Positions 9,360 through 17,903 of a stretch of 35,265 nucleotides of DNA are shown here, piece by piece; positions within the stretch are counted from its first letter, which is position 1; the number at the start of each line of letters is the position of its first letter. This DNA comes from Paenibacillus phytohabitans. GTDB lineage: Bacteria > Bacillota > Bacilli > Paenibacillales > Paenibacillaceae. The notes below the pieces were generated by a model. That model saw nothing but the letters and a program-made list of their open reading frames with translations, was not told where the DNA came from and did not search any database. The stretch spans positions 1 through 35,265 of the forward strand of contig NZ_WHOB01000031.1 of the NCBI RefSeq assembly GCF_013141775.1. The letters run 5' to 3'. A program made the translations under genes and the position numbers.

Positions 9360-11432
9360 ATGCCGCGCGATTCTACTGCACCCAAAGTCCCGAAACGCCG
9401 CCTCCGCCGGCTCTTCCGGCTGATGCTCTTCTCTGTCCTGCTGTTCCTGGCGGGCGCCGGAGTCCTGCTTGGGTTCCTATATCAGAAACCGCTACCTCCT
9501 CTAGGGGATGATATCCGCTCCAGACTGCTTGACTCCAGGGGCAATGTACTGACTACCTTCACTACTGACGGACGCAGCCGTGATCCTGTGGAACTTAAAC
9601 AAATCTCTCCGCTGCTCATCAAGGCCACTCTGGCTGTAGAGGACCGTAAGTTCTATAGTCATGCCGGCTTTGACCTCAAAGGAATGGGCAGAGCGGTACT
9701 AGCCAACCTGCAGGCAGGAGGGCGTACGCAAGGGGCCAGTACACTAACCCAGCAGCTTGCGCGTAATTTGTACCTGACCCATGAGAAAACTTGGACCCGC
9801 AAGAGCAAGGAGGCTCTCTACACCCTCCAGCTGGAGATGAAATACAGCAAAGACGAGATTCTGAACATGTATCTAAATGAAATCTATTATGGTCACGGTG
9901 CCTATGGTATTGAAGCCGCTGCCCAAATGTACTTCGGCAAACCGGCCGCTGACCTGGATCTGGCGGAGAGTGCCCTGCTGGCCGGAGTTCCCAAAGGCCC
10001 CACCTATTACTCGCCCTACACGCACCTGGATAGTGCTGTTAAGCGGCAGGGTATCATTCTGGCAGCTATGATCGATGTAGGGGATATCACGGAATCGCAG
10101 GCGGAGGCCGCCGCCAGGGAGAAGCTGACCTTCAAACCGCAGGGGCAGAAGGATACCACTGTAGCCGCTCCTTATTTCCGCGATTACGTGCGCAGCCTCG
10201 TTATAGACAGTCTGCATATCAGCAGTGACGAACTGGATCAGGGCGGGCTGAATGTCTACACAACACTTGATCCGGATATGCAGCGGGCTGCGGAAGAGGC
10301 CGTGGATCAGGGAATGGACCATAGCAGCGAGCTGGAAACTGCCCTGGTGTCCATTGACCCCCGTACCGGCTATGTGAAGGCCATGGTCGGAGGGACCAAT
10401 TACCGTTCGAGCGCGTATAATCATGCCCTGGCCACCACACGCCAGCCCGGTTCTTCTTTTAAACCGATTATGTATTTATCCGCGCTGTCTTCCAAGGAGA
10501 TGACCGGGTTGTCTGTCTTCAACAGCCAGCCGACACTGTTCCACTATGACAACAACCGCAAAACCTATCAGCCCCGCAACTTCGGCGATAAGTATCTCGG
10601 TGAGATCAACATGAAGCAGGCAATTGCCGCTTCCGACAATATTTATGCCGTAAATACAATTATGAAGATTGGCGCGGACAAGGTGGCCGCTATGGCTGCT
10701 GCTATGGGAATCAACAGTCCGCTGCAAAGTGTCCCGTCTCTGGCGCTCGGCACTTCCCCTGTCAGTCCGCTGGAGATGGCTTCCGCCTTCGCAGTTATCG
10801 GCAATGGCGGAGTTAAGCAGCCTGTTACCGCAATTCTGAAAATTACAGATGCGGGCGGACATCTTCTATATGAAGCTCCGCAGCCTCAAGGGCAGTCTGT
10901 GGTAGAACCGGCCGCCGCTTATGTGCTGACCCGGCTGATGGAAGGCGTATTTGAGAGCGGAGGAACGGGTAACCGCGTAGCCTCGATGATCAAACGCCCG
11001 GTCGCCGGCAAAACAGGCACTACCGACACAGACGGCTGGATGGTGGGCTTCACTCCTGAGCTCTCCACTGCGGTCTGGGTAGGTTACGACAAGGGCCGGG
11101 ATATTGCCACCGCGGATGGAAGACGTGCAGCGCCTATCTTTGCGCAGTTTACGGAAAAAGCGCTGGAGAATATACCGCCGAAGATTTTCCCGATTCCTGA
11201 TGGCGTGGTCAGCGTATATATCAATCCGCAGTCCGGCAAGCTGGCTACAGCAGCCTGTCCGGAGAAGGAGCTTACGACCTTCATCAGCGGCACTGAGCCT
11301 ACTGAGTACTGCGACCAGCATGCCGCCTCCGGCTCCGATGCTCCCCCGGATGGGAGCAACCCTGAGATTGCCGAGCCTGTCAAGGAGGACCATTCGCTGT
11401 GGAATGACATCAAACGCTGGTGGATGAACTGA
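9360..11432 (+). CDS. Class A penicillin-binding protein (transglycosylase/transpeptidase)
   Basis: A bifunctional peptidoglycan synthase of 690 residues, anchored by one N-terminal membrane segment (about residues 18-41). The GT51 glycosyltransferase domain includes the catalytic Glu94 in VEDRKFYSHAGFD and the QGASTLTQQLARN motif. The transpeptidase domain has SxxK with Ser365 (PGSSFKP), SDN at 425-427 and KTGTTDTDG from residue 551. The tail is proline/acid-rich. AAGGAG lies nine bases before the ATG. Its place near a ywhD gene mirrors B. subtilis pbpG (PBP2d), a PBP with a role in spore germ-cell-wall synthesis, but general PBP1-type function cannot be excluded. Confidence 0.95.
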   Translation: MPRDSTAPKVPKRRLRRLFRLMLFSVLLFLAGAGVLLGFLYQKPLPPLGDDIRSRLLDSRGNVLTTFTTDGRSRDPVELKQISPLLIKATLAVEDRKFYSHAGFDLKGMGRAVLANLQAGGRTQGASTLTQQLARNLYLTHEKTWTRKSKEALYTLQLEMKYSKDEILNMYLNEIYYGHGAYGIEAAAQMYFGKPAADLDLAESALLAGVPKGPTYYSPYTHLDSAVKRQGIILAAMIDVGDITESQAEAAAREKLTFKPQGQKDTTVAAPYFRDYVRSLVIDSLHISSDELDQGGLNVYTTLDPDMQRAAEEAVDQGMDHSSELETALVSIDPRTGYVKAMVGGTNYRSSAYNHALATTRQPGSSFKPIMYLSALSSKEMTGLSVFNSQPTLFHYDNNRKTYQPRNFGDKYLGEINMKQAIAASDNIYAVNTIMKIGADKVAAMAAAMGINSPLQSVPSLALGTSPVSPLEMASAFAVIGNGGVKQPVTAILKITDAGGHLLYEAPQPQGQSVVEPAAAYVLTRLMEGVFESGGTGNRVASMIKRPVAGKTGTTDTDGWMVGFTPELSTAVWVGYDKGRDIATADGRRAAPIFAQFTEKALENIPPKIFPIPDGVVSVYINPQSGKLATAACPEKELTTFISGTEPTEYCDQHAASGSDAPPDGSNPEIAEPVKEDHSLWNDIKRWWMN

Positions 11433-11531
11433 TCCGGCATTGCTGCCGCCGGAGACTTGCGTTACGATGGGATGAGCCCGGCAAGGCGCTCTCTTAAGCG
11501 TTAGTCCGCCGCAGGAAGGTGTCAACCATTC

Positions 11532-12212
11532 ATGAAGCTGAATTCTTCAGGCGGACCGGACCATTCAGCCCCGCAGCGGCTGCTGCCGCCTGCACTCTAT
11601 GCGCTTGCGGCAGTAGACGCTGCTCCGCGCCTCCTGGGCCAGCATCTCGTCCGGCGCACCGAAGATGGTGATATCCGCTGCCGTATTGTGGAGACTGAAG
11701 GGTACGGCGGCGCTGAAGACAAAGGGAGTCATGCCTACGGAGGGCGGCGGACAACCCGTACAGAAGTAATGTTCAGCGCCGGAGGCGCTACGTATGTATA
11801 CCTGATCTACGGGATGCACTATTGCTTCAATGTGGTTACCGCTGCTGAAGACGATCCGCATGCGGTCCTGATCCGTGCAGTGGAGCCGCTTACCGCCAGG
11901 GACGCGGAGCTTATGGCTGCATACCGGGGAGTTGCTGTCCGGAAGCCTTCGGATCTGTCCGGCGGCCCGGGCAAGCTGTGCCGGGCACTGAGGATAGACA
12001 AAAGCCTCAACATGGCCAGGCTTGATCTCCGCGGGGGGCCAATATGGCTGGAGCAAGGTGAAGCCCCGGAATCTCTGGATATTGTCCAGGCTCCGCGCAT
12101 CAATATTCCCTATGCAGAAGAATACGCGCTGAAGCCTTGGCGTTACTATCTCCGGGGCAATCCCTATGTCTCGGTCAACAGCACGGATGCCCAGCCGGTT
12201 ATCCTCAACTGA
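11532..12212 (+). CDS. 3-methyladenine DNA glycosylase (Mpg/AAG family)
   Basis: Removes alkylated purines such as 3-methyladenine from DNA, the first step of base-excision repair. The 226-residue sequence shows the family core RIVETEGYGGAEDKGSHAYGG. Glu56 and Tyr58 correspond to human AAG Glu125 and Tyr127 (general base and base-stacking Tyr). ATYVYLIYGMHYCFNVVT and LSGGPGKLCRAL follow. GGAAGGTG precedes the ATG at a slightly long spacing. It begins 99 bases after the penicillin-binding protein gene on the same strand and may be co-transcribed with it. A strong terminator follows. Confidence 0.93.
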   Translation: MKLNSSGGPDHSAPQRLLPPALYALAAVDAAPRLLGQHLVRRTEDGDIRCRIVETEGYGGAEDKGSHAYGGRRTTRTEVMFSAGGATYVYLIYGMHYCFNVVTAAEDDPHAVLIRAVEPLTARDAELMAAYRGVAVRKPSDLSGGPGKLCRALRIDKSLNMARLDLRGGPIWLEQGEAPESLDIVQAPRINIPYAEEYALKPWRYYLRGNPYVSVNSTDAQPVILN

Positions 12213-12273
12213 AGATAGTTTCATTCCGCTGTTTCGGCTGGGCTATTTTGGGTAAAAAATAGAGAACCCTAAT

Positions 12274-12320
12274 AAACCTCTCCCTTGGGATTACCCGAAG
12301 GGAGAGGTTTTATATTTTTT
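12274..12320 (+). terminator. Terminator after the 3-methyladenine glycosylase gene
   Basis: AAACCTCTCCCTT pairs with AAGGGAGAGGTTT around a GC-containing loop and is followed by TTTTATATTTTTT. Confidence 0.85.
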
Positions 12321-12483
12321 CTGGCCCCGGACCCTCTCCTGCGCCGTAAAACGGGCTATTTCCCGTATAAGCGACAAGAAACAACATAATTTGTATGCGC
12401 TTTCCCCGTTCTCTAAACTTACAATTACTGCTATAATCAGAGATATCCACAAAAAATATAAAGATGTAAATGAGGGACATGGG

Positions 12484-12963
12484 ATGAAAGATACAGGCAT
12501 GATCCGGAGTTTAGACAGTCTTGGTAGAATTGTGGTTCCCGTAGAAATCCGCATGACACGAAATATTGACATTGGGGATCCCATCGAGTTTTTTATTCTG
12601 AATGAGGAAATTATCGTCCTCAGAAAGTACACCTCCACAGAATGCACATTTTGCAGAAGCCTTGATCATGTAACCTACTATAAAGATCAATTCATTTGCA
12701 ATACCTGCCTCAAAGAGCTGAGCGACCCCGGGCGCGGATCTGAAGAGATCACAATCTCTCCAGGCCCTGCAGAGGAGAACGCCGAACCTGTCCGCAGTGG
12801 ACGGAGAACGAAGACGGAGGAAATGAGCCAGCGGCTGGAGAAAGCGATGGAGGACCACCCCTATGCCAACCAGAAGGAGCTTGCCGAGGTGCTCGGAATC
12901 AGCCAGGCCAGAGTAAGCCAGTTGAAGCGCAAGCTAAATACTGCCGGCAGAGTGACTCCATAG
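12484..12963 (+). CDS. AbrB-type regulator with zinc-ribbon and extra helix-turn-helix
   Basis: A probable transition-state type transcription regulator, 159 residues from the ATG at 12484, eight bases after GAGGG. Residues 1-50 are an AbrB/Abh-like swapped-hairpin DNA-binding domain (TGMIRSLDSLGRIVVPVEIR). Residues 54-75 contain two CxxC pairs (Cys54/57 and Cys72/75), a likely zinc ribbon. After an acidic and charged linker, residues 105-151 look like a second DNA-binding module with a helix-turn-helix, QKELAEVLGISQARVSQLKRK. Classical AbrB has only a small dimerisation domain after the first module. The gene is monocistronic, closed by its own terminator. Its targets are unknown. Confidence 0.85.
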   Translation: MKDTGMIRSLDSLGRIVVPVEIRMTRNIDIGDPIEFFILNEEIIVLRKYTSTECTFCRSLDHVTYYKDQFICNTCLKELSDPGRGSEEITISPGPAEENAEPVRSGRRTKTEEMSQRLEKAMEDHPYANQKELAEVLGISQARVSQLKRKLNTAGRVTP

Positions 12964-12990
12964 CAGCGCATATCCCATCATCTTATACAT

Positions 12991-13034
12991 AAGGCTTGGC
13001 CCTCTGCTAACAGAGAGCCAAGCCTTGTTTTTTG
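12991..13034 (+). terminator. Terminator of the AbrB-type regulator gene
   Basis: AAGGCTTGGC and GCCAAGCCTT form the stem, with CTCTG/CAGAG continuing inward, followed by GTTTTTT. It may also receive convergent ywhD transcripts. Confidence 0.85.
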
Positions 13035-13056
13035 ATATTCATGTTCGTTCAGCTTA

Positions 13057-13563
13057 CTACTCCGACAATGCCGCTTTCAGCTCGTCAGGCGAAGCGGCCC
13101 ACCACTCTTCATTATGGGCGATCAGCAGTGATTTCAGCGCTTCCCGCTCCGTAGACCCAAGTCCCTCTACAATAATCTTCCGTTTCAGGGCAGCATCCAG
13201 CTTATTGACATGATCGGCAAGAATCTTCCAGCCCCGGCGGGCTTCGGAATCAATCCACATCTCACAGGCGGTAATTCCGCCGTAGAACTGGCTCTCCGGT
13301 GTACGGTCCACAGCAACCCAGACCACCCAGACCTGTCTTCCTTCCGGTACACCCTCACGGTTCACGGAGAATTTAATCCCCTTCTCCACTTTGCTCTTGG
13401 CATGCATGGCACCGATATCGATAACGGCGATACCTTGATCAATAATAACAGGCGATACATTACCCAGATCAATGGAGCCTGCCCCGAAGCCTTTATGCTT
13501 ACTCTTGGCATTCACAATATTCAAGGCAATCTGCTTTTTGCCCTCTGGTTGTACGTTATCCAC
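13057..13563 (-). CDS. ywhD: YwhD family protein
   Basis: A 168-residue protein resembling B. subtilis YwhD, a conserved Firmicute protein of unknown role. No signal peptide or membrane segment is evident. The start codon is GTG with AAAGGA upstream. In B. subtilis ywhD sits beside pbpG, and here it is about 1.6 kb from a class A penicillin-binding protein gene, so the neighbourhood is partly conserved. It is divergent from the M1 peptidase gene. Confidence 0.8.
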   Translation of the reverse strand: MDNVQPEGKKQIALNIVNAKSKHKGFGAGSIDLGNVSPVIIDQGIAVIDIGAMHAKSKVEKGIKFSVNREGVPEGRQVWVVWVAVDRTPESQFYGGITACEMWIDSEARRGWKILADHVNKLDAALKRKIIVEGLGSTEREALKSLLIAHNEEWWAASPDELKAALSE

Positions 13564-13667
13564 AAGTGCACATCCTTTCCATTCACTAATTATTTAATTT
13601 TAGCTAATAATGCGCCGATTGCAAACATATACATCCCGTAGATGCTTGTCACGGGAGGAATCACAGT

Positions 13668-15683
13668 ATGAAGCCACATTCATTAAGGTATACCCTCATC
13701 TTCGCAGCTCTGGCTGTTCTCACCTTGCTTGGAGGCGGAATATGGTTTCTTTCAGGGCACAGCCCTGCCGTATGGACTGCCTCTGCCCCAAAAGAGGCCA
13801 AGTCCCCCGCCGTCCTGCCGCAGCAGCAAATTGTGCAGTCCACTCTTCCGGAGATTACTCCGCCTCCGGTGTCGGAGGTTTTAAGCCAGCGTGTGGTGGA
13901 ATATCACATGGATGTTCAGCTGCTGGCCGATACGGGAACCTTAGCAGCTTCCGAAACGGTGACCTGGATCCATCCGGGCAAAAAACCGGTCCAAGAGCTC
14001 TATTTTCACCTTTACCCCAATGCATTCGCTTCCGGCAATACAACCTTTATGAAGGAATCCGGAGGAACGCTCCGGGGCGACTCCATGCCTGCGGGCGGAT
14101 ACGGCAGCTTGACGCTGACGGATCTTCGGACCTCCGAGGGGATTTCGCTAATGCAGCGCACCCAGTATGTGCAGCCTGACGACGGCAATGTGAATGACAA
14201 GACCCTGCTTAAGGTCCACCTGCCCCAGCCGGTAAACGGTGGTGAGAGCGTAACACTCAAACTCCAGTTTGAGGTCAAGCTGCCGAAAATATTCGCCCGT
14301 ATGGGAACCGCCGGCAACTTCGTCATGGCCGGCCAGTGGTTCCCCAAGCTCAGCGTCTATGAGCCTGCAGGCACAAGGGGAGTACAGGAGGAAGGCTGGA
14401 ATCTGCATCAGTACCATGGCACATCTGAGTTCTACAGTGATTTCGGTATTTACAATGTAACCATCTCCGTCCCGTCCGATTACAAGGTTGCCGCCACCGG
14501 ATTTCCGGTGAAGAACGCGCGGCTGGTACAGGACCGCAAAATCTATCAGTTCTACGCAGATGATGTTCATGACTTCGCCTGGGCGGCATCGCCGGATTTT
14601 GTGGTTGCCGAGAAGGCCTTCTCCGCGCCGCAGGTGCCCGGAGTAAAGATCAAGCTCTATCTGGACCCGCTGCATAAGGATCTTCAGGAGCGCTACTTCC
14701 AGGCCGCAGAGGCTGCCCTGACCGCCTTCAGCAAATGGTATGGCCCGTATCCTTACTCCACCTTATCCATTGTAGTCCCGCCTGAATCTGGCAATGGGGC
14801 CGGGGGGATGGAATATCCGACGCTGATCACTGCCTTCGGTGCTGCCGAGGCATCGCCCGGCACCTCGCTTGAGCGGACCGTGATCCATGAGATCGGTCAC
14901 CAGTATTTCTATGGCATGGTCGCCAGCAATGAATTCGAGGAGGCGTGGCTGGACGAGAGCTTCACCTCATATGCCGAAGACCGGCTGATGGAGCAGGAAT
15001 ATGGCGTTGCCTCAAGCCTCCCGCTGCAGTCCAGTCTGGTCTCCTCCTCGCAGCCGCTCAATCTGGAGACGTGGAAATACACCGGAGATGATGCCTACAC
15101 ACGCAATGTCTATATCCGGGGCAAGCTGGTGCTCCGTGACATCGAACGGTTAGCAGGAGCCAAGAACATGGATGCCATTCTCGCTGCTTATGCCCGTAAA
15201 TACCGCTTCAAGCATCCCTCAACCGCTGACTTCCAGAAGATTGTGGAGAAAGTGACCAAGCAATCCTGGCAGACTTATTTTGACCAGTATGTCTACAGCG
15301 GCGGAGCCCCTGATTTTGCAGTAGACGACATCAGGCTCACGGCTAAACGGGACGGCGGCAACGGAGCGGGGATTCAATATGATGCTGTAGTTGAGGTAAG
15401 CAACAAGGGCAGCCATTATGGGGATGTCCCTGTAAAATTTATTTTCTCGGACGGGTACTCGGTTCAGCAATACTGGAACGGCGAAGGGAAGACAACATCG
15501 TTTGAATTATCGTATAAAGCACCTCTGGTCTCCGCCGAGATTGATCCGGGACATTCCATACTGCTGGAGAGCAAGCATATCAATAATTTCAGAATGGCGG
15601 AGCTTGAGCACAATACTCTTTCCCGCTGGACGCTCAGTGCGACGACACTGCTTGAAACCCTGCTCGGAACTCTTGTCTGGTGA
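13668..15683 (+). CDS. Membrane-anchored M1 family zinc metallopeptidase
   Basis: A gluzincin aminopeptidase-type protein of 671 residues. An N-terminal hydrophobic segment (about residues 9-28) should anchor or export it. The zinc site is complete: His407-Glu408-x-x-His411 in HEIGHQYFYG and the third ligand Glu430 in EEAWLDESF. GGMEYPTL, about 20 residues earlier, takes the place of the GAMEN substrate-binding motif, with Ala replaced by Gly and Asn by Tyr-Pro. Such a change is common in bacterial M1-like proteins whose peptide substrates are not known. The next gene, a membrane protein, follows 11 bases later and is probably in the same operon. Confidence 0.9.
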   Translation: MKPHSLRYTLIFAALAVLTLLGGGIWFLSGHSPAVWTASAPKEAKSPAVLPQQQIVQSTLPEITPPPVSEVLSQRVVEYHMDVQLLADTGTLAASETVTWIHPGKKPVQELYFHLYPNAFASGNTTFMKESGGTLRGDSMPAGGYGSLTLTDLRTSEGISLMQRTQYVQPDDGNVNDKTLLKVHLPQPVNGGESVTLKLQFEVKLPKIFARMGTAGNFVMAGQWFPKLSVYEPAGTRGVQEEGWNLHQYHGTSEFYSDFGIYNVTISVPSDYKVAATGFPVKNARLVQDRKIYQFYADDVHDFAWAASPDFVVAEKAFSAPQVPGVKIKLYLDPLHKDLQERYFQAAEAALTAFSKWYGPYPYSTLSIVVPPESGNGAGGMEYPTLITAFGAAEASPGTSLERTVIHEIGHQYFYGMVASNEFEEAWLDESFTSYAEDRLMEQEYGVASSLPLQSSLVSSSQPLNLETWKYTGDDAYTRNVYIRGKLVLRDIERLAGAKNMDAILAAYARKYRFKHPSTADFQKIVEKVTKQSWQTYFDQYVYSGGAPDFAVDDIRLTAKRDGGNGAGIQYDAVVEVSNKGSHYGDVPVKFIFSDGYSVQQYWNGEGKTTSFELSYKAPLVSAEIDPGHSILLESKHINNFRMAELEHNTLSRWTLSATTLLETLLGTLVW

Positions 15684-15694
15684 GGTGAAGGATT

Positions 15695-16525
15695 GTGAAA
15701 ATTTCGATAACCCGCGGTTGGCACAGCATGAAAGAGCAATTTTATATTCTGATTCTGCTATTTATCTACCGGCTGTTCTGGGGCTACTTCATGTACAAAT
15801 TCATTAAAAGCGCCGTCGTTCCGGTACTGCTGCGCTATCCGGATGCGGATGCCGGCGGCAGTAGCATAGGCAGGCTGCTGTATTATATTGAGGGGCAGGC
15901 TGCGCTGCACACGGACCCGGACGTCCGGCAATGGCTATGGCTGCTCCTGGCACTGACTGTGTTGCGGCTGCTGCTCTCCCCCTTTATCCGGGCGGGCCTG
16001 CTGCACGAGCTTCACCAGGAACGTGCCGGGGAGCGCGGACTGTTCTTTTTTCCCGGGATGAAGCGTTATGGACTGCCTGTCCTACTGTTCAGTCTCGTTG
16101 AATGGGCGCTGGCCCTTCTGCCGCTCTATTGGCTGCTGCCGAAGATGTACCGTCTGCTTCTGAACGGCATCCTCGATTATCCGCTGCTGCTGACGCTCGT
16201 GCCTTATGTGCTGGGCTGGCTCGTCTACCTCTTCCTTATCCGCAAGCTGCTGCTGTATATGCAGTTCGGTTACACCGCCGGCACGGGCATGTTCACTTCG
16301 CTGCTGATCTGTCTGAAGGTGCTTCTGCACTCCATCGGGATATCCGTCATTATAGGCGCAGGAAGTCTGCTGACGCTGATCCTCTGCAGCGCTGCAGCGC
16401 TCTTCTGCCCCGGCCTCCCGGCCCTGCTCCTGCGCCAGGCAGCTCCACTGCCGTCCACCCTATTCAGAATGTGGGGCATAGCCGCGCAGTATCATCTCTG
16501 GTCCAGTAAATCATTCCCACGATAA
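15695..16525 (+). CDS. Multi-pass membrane protein, unknown function
   Basis: A 276-residue hydrophobic protein. I see about six probable membrane spans, for example residues 15-32, 86-104, 130-150, 160-183 and 208-240. The start shown is a GTG at 15695 preceded by GAAGG. An in-frame ATG eleven codons later (MKEQFYILI) is an alternative. I recognise no family. It follows the M1 metallopeptidase gene closely, so it may help the peptidase in the membrane or simply share its promoter. A terminator follows. Confidence 0.7.
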   Translation: MKISITRGWHSMKEQFYILILLFIYRLFWGYFMYKFIKSAVVPVLLRYPDADAGGSSIGRLLYYIEGQAALHTDPDVRQWLWLLLALTVLRLLLSPFIRAGLLHELHQERAGERGLFFFPGMKRYGLPVLLFSLVEWALALLPLYWLLPKMYRLLLNGILDYPLLLTLVPYVLGWLVYLFLIRKLLLYMQFGYTAGTGMFTSLLICLKVLLHSIGISVIIGAGSLLTLILCSAAALFCPGLPALLLRQAAPLPSTLFRMWGIAAQYHLWSSKSFPR

Positions 16526-16547
16526 TCGGCCGCCAAAACGGCATACT

Positions 16548-16591
16548 AAAAGAGTCATCGCCCCTCTGGTGAGGTGCATGACTCTTTTTTG
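16548..16591 (+). terminator. Terminator after the membrane protein gene
   Basis: AAAAGAGTCAT pairs with ATGACTCTTTT around inner GCCCCTC/GAGGTGC, followed by TTTTTTG. It closes the M1 peptidase/membrane protein operon. Confidence 0.85.
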
Positions 16592-16613
16592 TTTACAGCT
16601 GCGACAAGTTAAT

Positions 16614-16642
16614 TTGCAAAACTGTAAATCCTTTGGTACAAT
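16614..16642 (+). promoter_or_regulatory. Promoter of first riboswitch/NlpC unit
   Basis: TTGCAA (16614-16619), a 17-base spacer and TACAAT (16637-16642) make a strong housekeeping promoter. It lies about 100 bases upstream of the riboswitch core. Confidence 0.75.
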
Positions 16643-16749
16643 GATGCCTGTACTACTAGTAACAAATTTGTAATCTTTCAAATGGAATTAAGCAGCTATG
16701 TAACCGAAGCCTTTAACCTTATGTCGATATGTCACTATTCTGGTGCACA

Positions 16750-16868
16750 AAACGCCGAATTCCCTGCACCGGGGAGTGGGGGAACCATATTTTGGGTGAA
16801 TTGATCTCGCTTTAGAGGGGTCATAGGGGAACCTTCTACCGAATCCTTAAGCTAACCTCGCAGGCCTT
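16750..16868 (+). ncRNA. c-di-AMP riboswitch (ydaO-yuaA type), copy 1
   Basis: The ydaO-yuaA consensus is plain: AACGCCGAAT, GGGGGAACC, TTGGGTGAATTGATCTC, AGAGGGGTCATAGGGGAACC, ACCGAATCCTTAAGCTAACC and CGCAGGC. The family binds cyclic di-AMP, normally turning gene expression off, and often precedes cell-wall hydrolase genes. Here the aptamer's 3' end lies only a few bases before AAGGAG and the TTG start. I find no terminator between aptamer and gene, so control could be at translation. Confidence 0.93.
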
Positions 16869-16884
16869 GGAAGGAGTACATCTT

Positions 16885-17367
16885 TTGAGAAGTCAGAACT
16901 TTAAGAAGAAATGCACCGCAGCAGCGCTGGGTCTTGTGATGGTATTCACACTTGGAGCAGGCAGCGCTTTCGCAGATTCCAAAATGGATACTGTGATCTC
17001 AAAAACCATTGGAACGTCATATAAAACCGGGGGCACCAGCACCAGCGGCTTTGATTGTTCCGGATTCACCAAATATGTATTCAAGAGTATCGGCCTTACC
17101 TTGCCGCGCACCTCTAAGGCACAGTACAGCGTTGGAACAGCCGTATCCAAGAGTAATTTGCGTTCCGGTGATTTGGTATTCTTCAATACCCTGGGCAACG
17201 GAGTTTCCCATGTCGGTATTTATGTCGGCAATGGCAAATTCGCACAATCCTCCACTTCGCGTGGTGTAACCATCAGTTCGCTGAGTCAGGCATACTGGGC
17301 CAACCGCTACGTTGGCGCTAAAAGAGTGATGAGCACAACAGCCTACCAAGCTGTCGCTTACGATTGA
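16885..17367 (+). CDS. Secreted NlpC/P60 peptidoglycan endopeptidase, copy 1
   Basis: A wall hydrolase cleaving peptide cross-bridges, 160 residues. A signal peptide (about residues 1-30, ending AGSAFA) precedes a single NlpC/P60 domain with no wall-binding repeat. The catalytic Cys58 is in GFDCSGFTKYVF and His109 in VSHVGIYVG. The third triad position is Gln121 (FAQSS), where the neighbouring paralogue has His. The start is TTG at 16885, eight bases after AAGGAG. An upstream in-frame TTG at 16867 would place the start before the ribosome binding site. Expression should respond to cyclic di-AMP through the riboswitch. Confidence 0.92.
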   Translation: MRSQNFKKKCTAAALGLVMVFTLGAGSAFADSKMDTVISKTIGTSYKTGGTSTSGFDCSGFTKYVFKSIGLTLPRTSKAQYSVGTAVSKSNLRSGDLVFFNTLGNGVSHVGIYVGNGKFAQSSTSRGVTISSLSQAYWANRYVGAKRVMSTTAYQAVAYD

Positions 17368-17426
17368 ACCCTTGAACATTTCCTCGAATATTCGTACCTC
17401 TAACAACTAAATGTAACTTATACGAG

Positions 17427-17473
17427 CCCGGTTTTGATTATTGCCGTAATCATTTCCGGGTTTTTCCTTTTCC
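17427..17473 (+). terminator. Terminator of NlpC/P60 copy 1
   Basis: CCCGG and CCGGG flank TGATTA/TAATCA, giving an interrupted stem followed by TTTTTCCTTTT. Confidence 0.75.
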
Positions 17474-17635
17474 TTATTCTACCTTTTACACTCATCTGCA
17501 GGCCCTGAAACACCTTTTTATCCCAAATCCAAAGAAAAATCCATCAAAAGCTCACCTGCTGCGTAAATATGAGTCTTTCTATGCAGCTATAACTCTAAAA
17601 AACGCAAAAAAAATGCATTAATATGTTATAAGTGA

Positions 17636-17664
17636 TTGCCAAGCGCCCTAGTCTTTGCTACAAT
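17636..17664 (+). promoter_or_regulatory. Promoter of second riboswitch/NlpC unit
   Basis: TTGCCA (17636-17641), a 17-base spacer and TACAAT (17659-17664). The spacing, the -10 box and the distance to the riboswitch match the first unit, and TAGTAACA plus TTTGTAAT follow in both leaders, so the whole promoter-leader-gene unit was duplicated. Confidence 0.75.
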
Positions 17665-17759
17665 TATCGCAGTGAGCTTTTAGTAACATTTTTGTAATTA
17701 TTGAATCGCTTTTTACAAAGGTTTTGTCATGTATTGAATAACAGCTAATCCTAATCAAC

Positions 17760-17885
17760 AGTCGTGCCGAGTTCCCTAAAGATTTAGGGAAACGGGGGAA
17801 CCAACTTTGGGTGAATTGACCTCCTATTCTAAGAGGGGTCATAGGGGACCTTCAACCGAACCCTTAAGCTAACCTCGTAGGCATT
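17760..17885 (+). ncRNA. c-di-AMP riboswitch (ydaO-yuaA type), copy 2
   Basis: It shares the core blocks of copy 1: GGGGGAACC, TTTGGGTGAATTGA, AGAGGGGTCATAGGGGACC, ACCGAACCCTTAAGCTAACC and CGTAGGC. The variable hairpin near the 5' side differs (CCCTAAAGATTTAGGG here). As in copy 1, the aptamer ends about ten bases before the ribosome binding site, and no intervening terminator is visible. Confidence 0.93.
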
Positions 17886-17903
17886 TGGAAGGGGTATTTA
17901 CTT

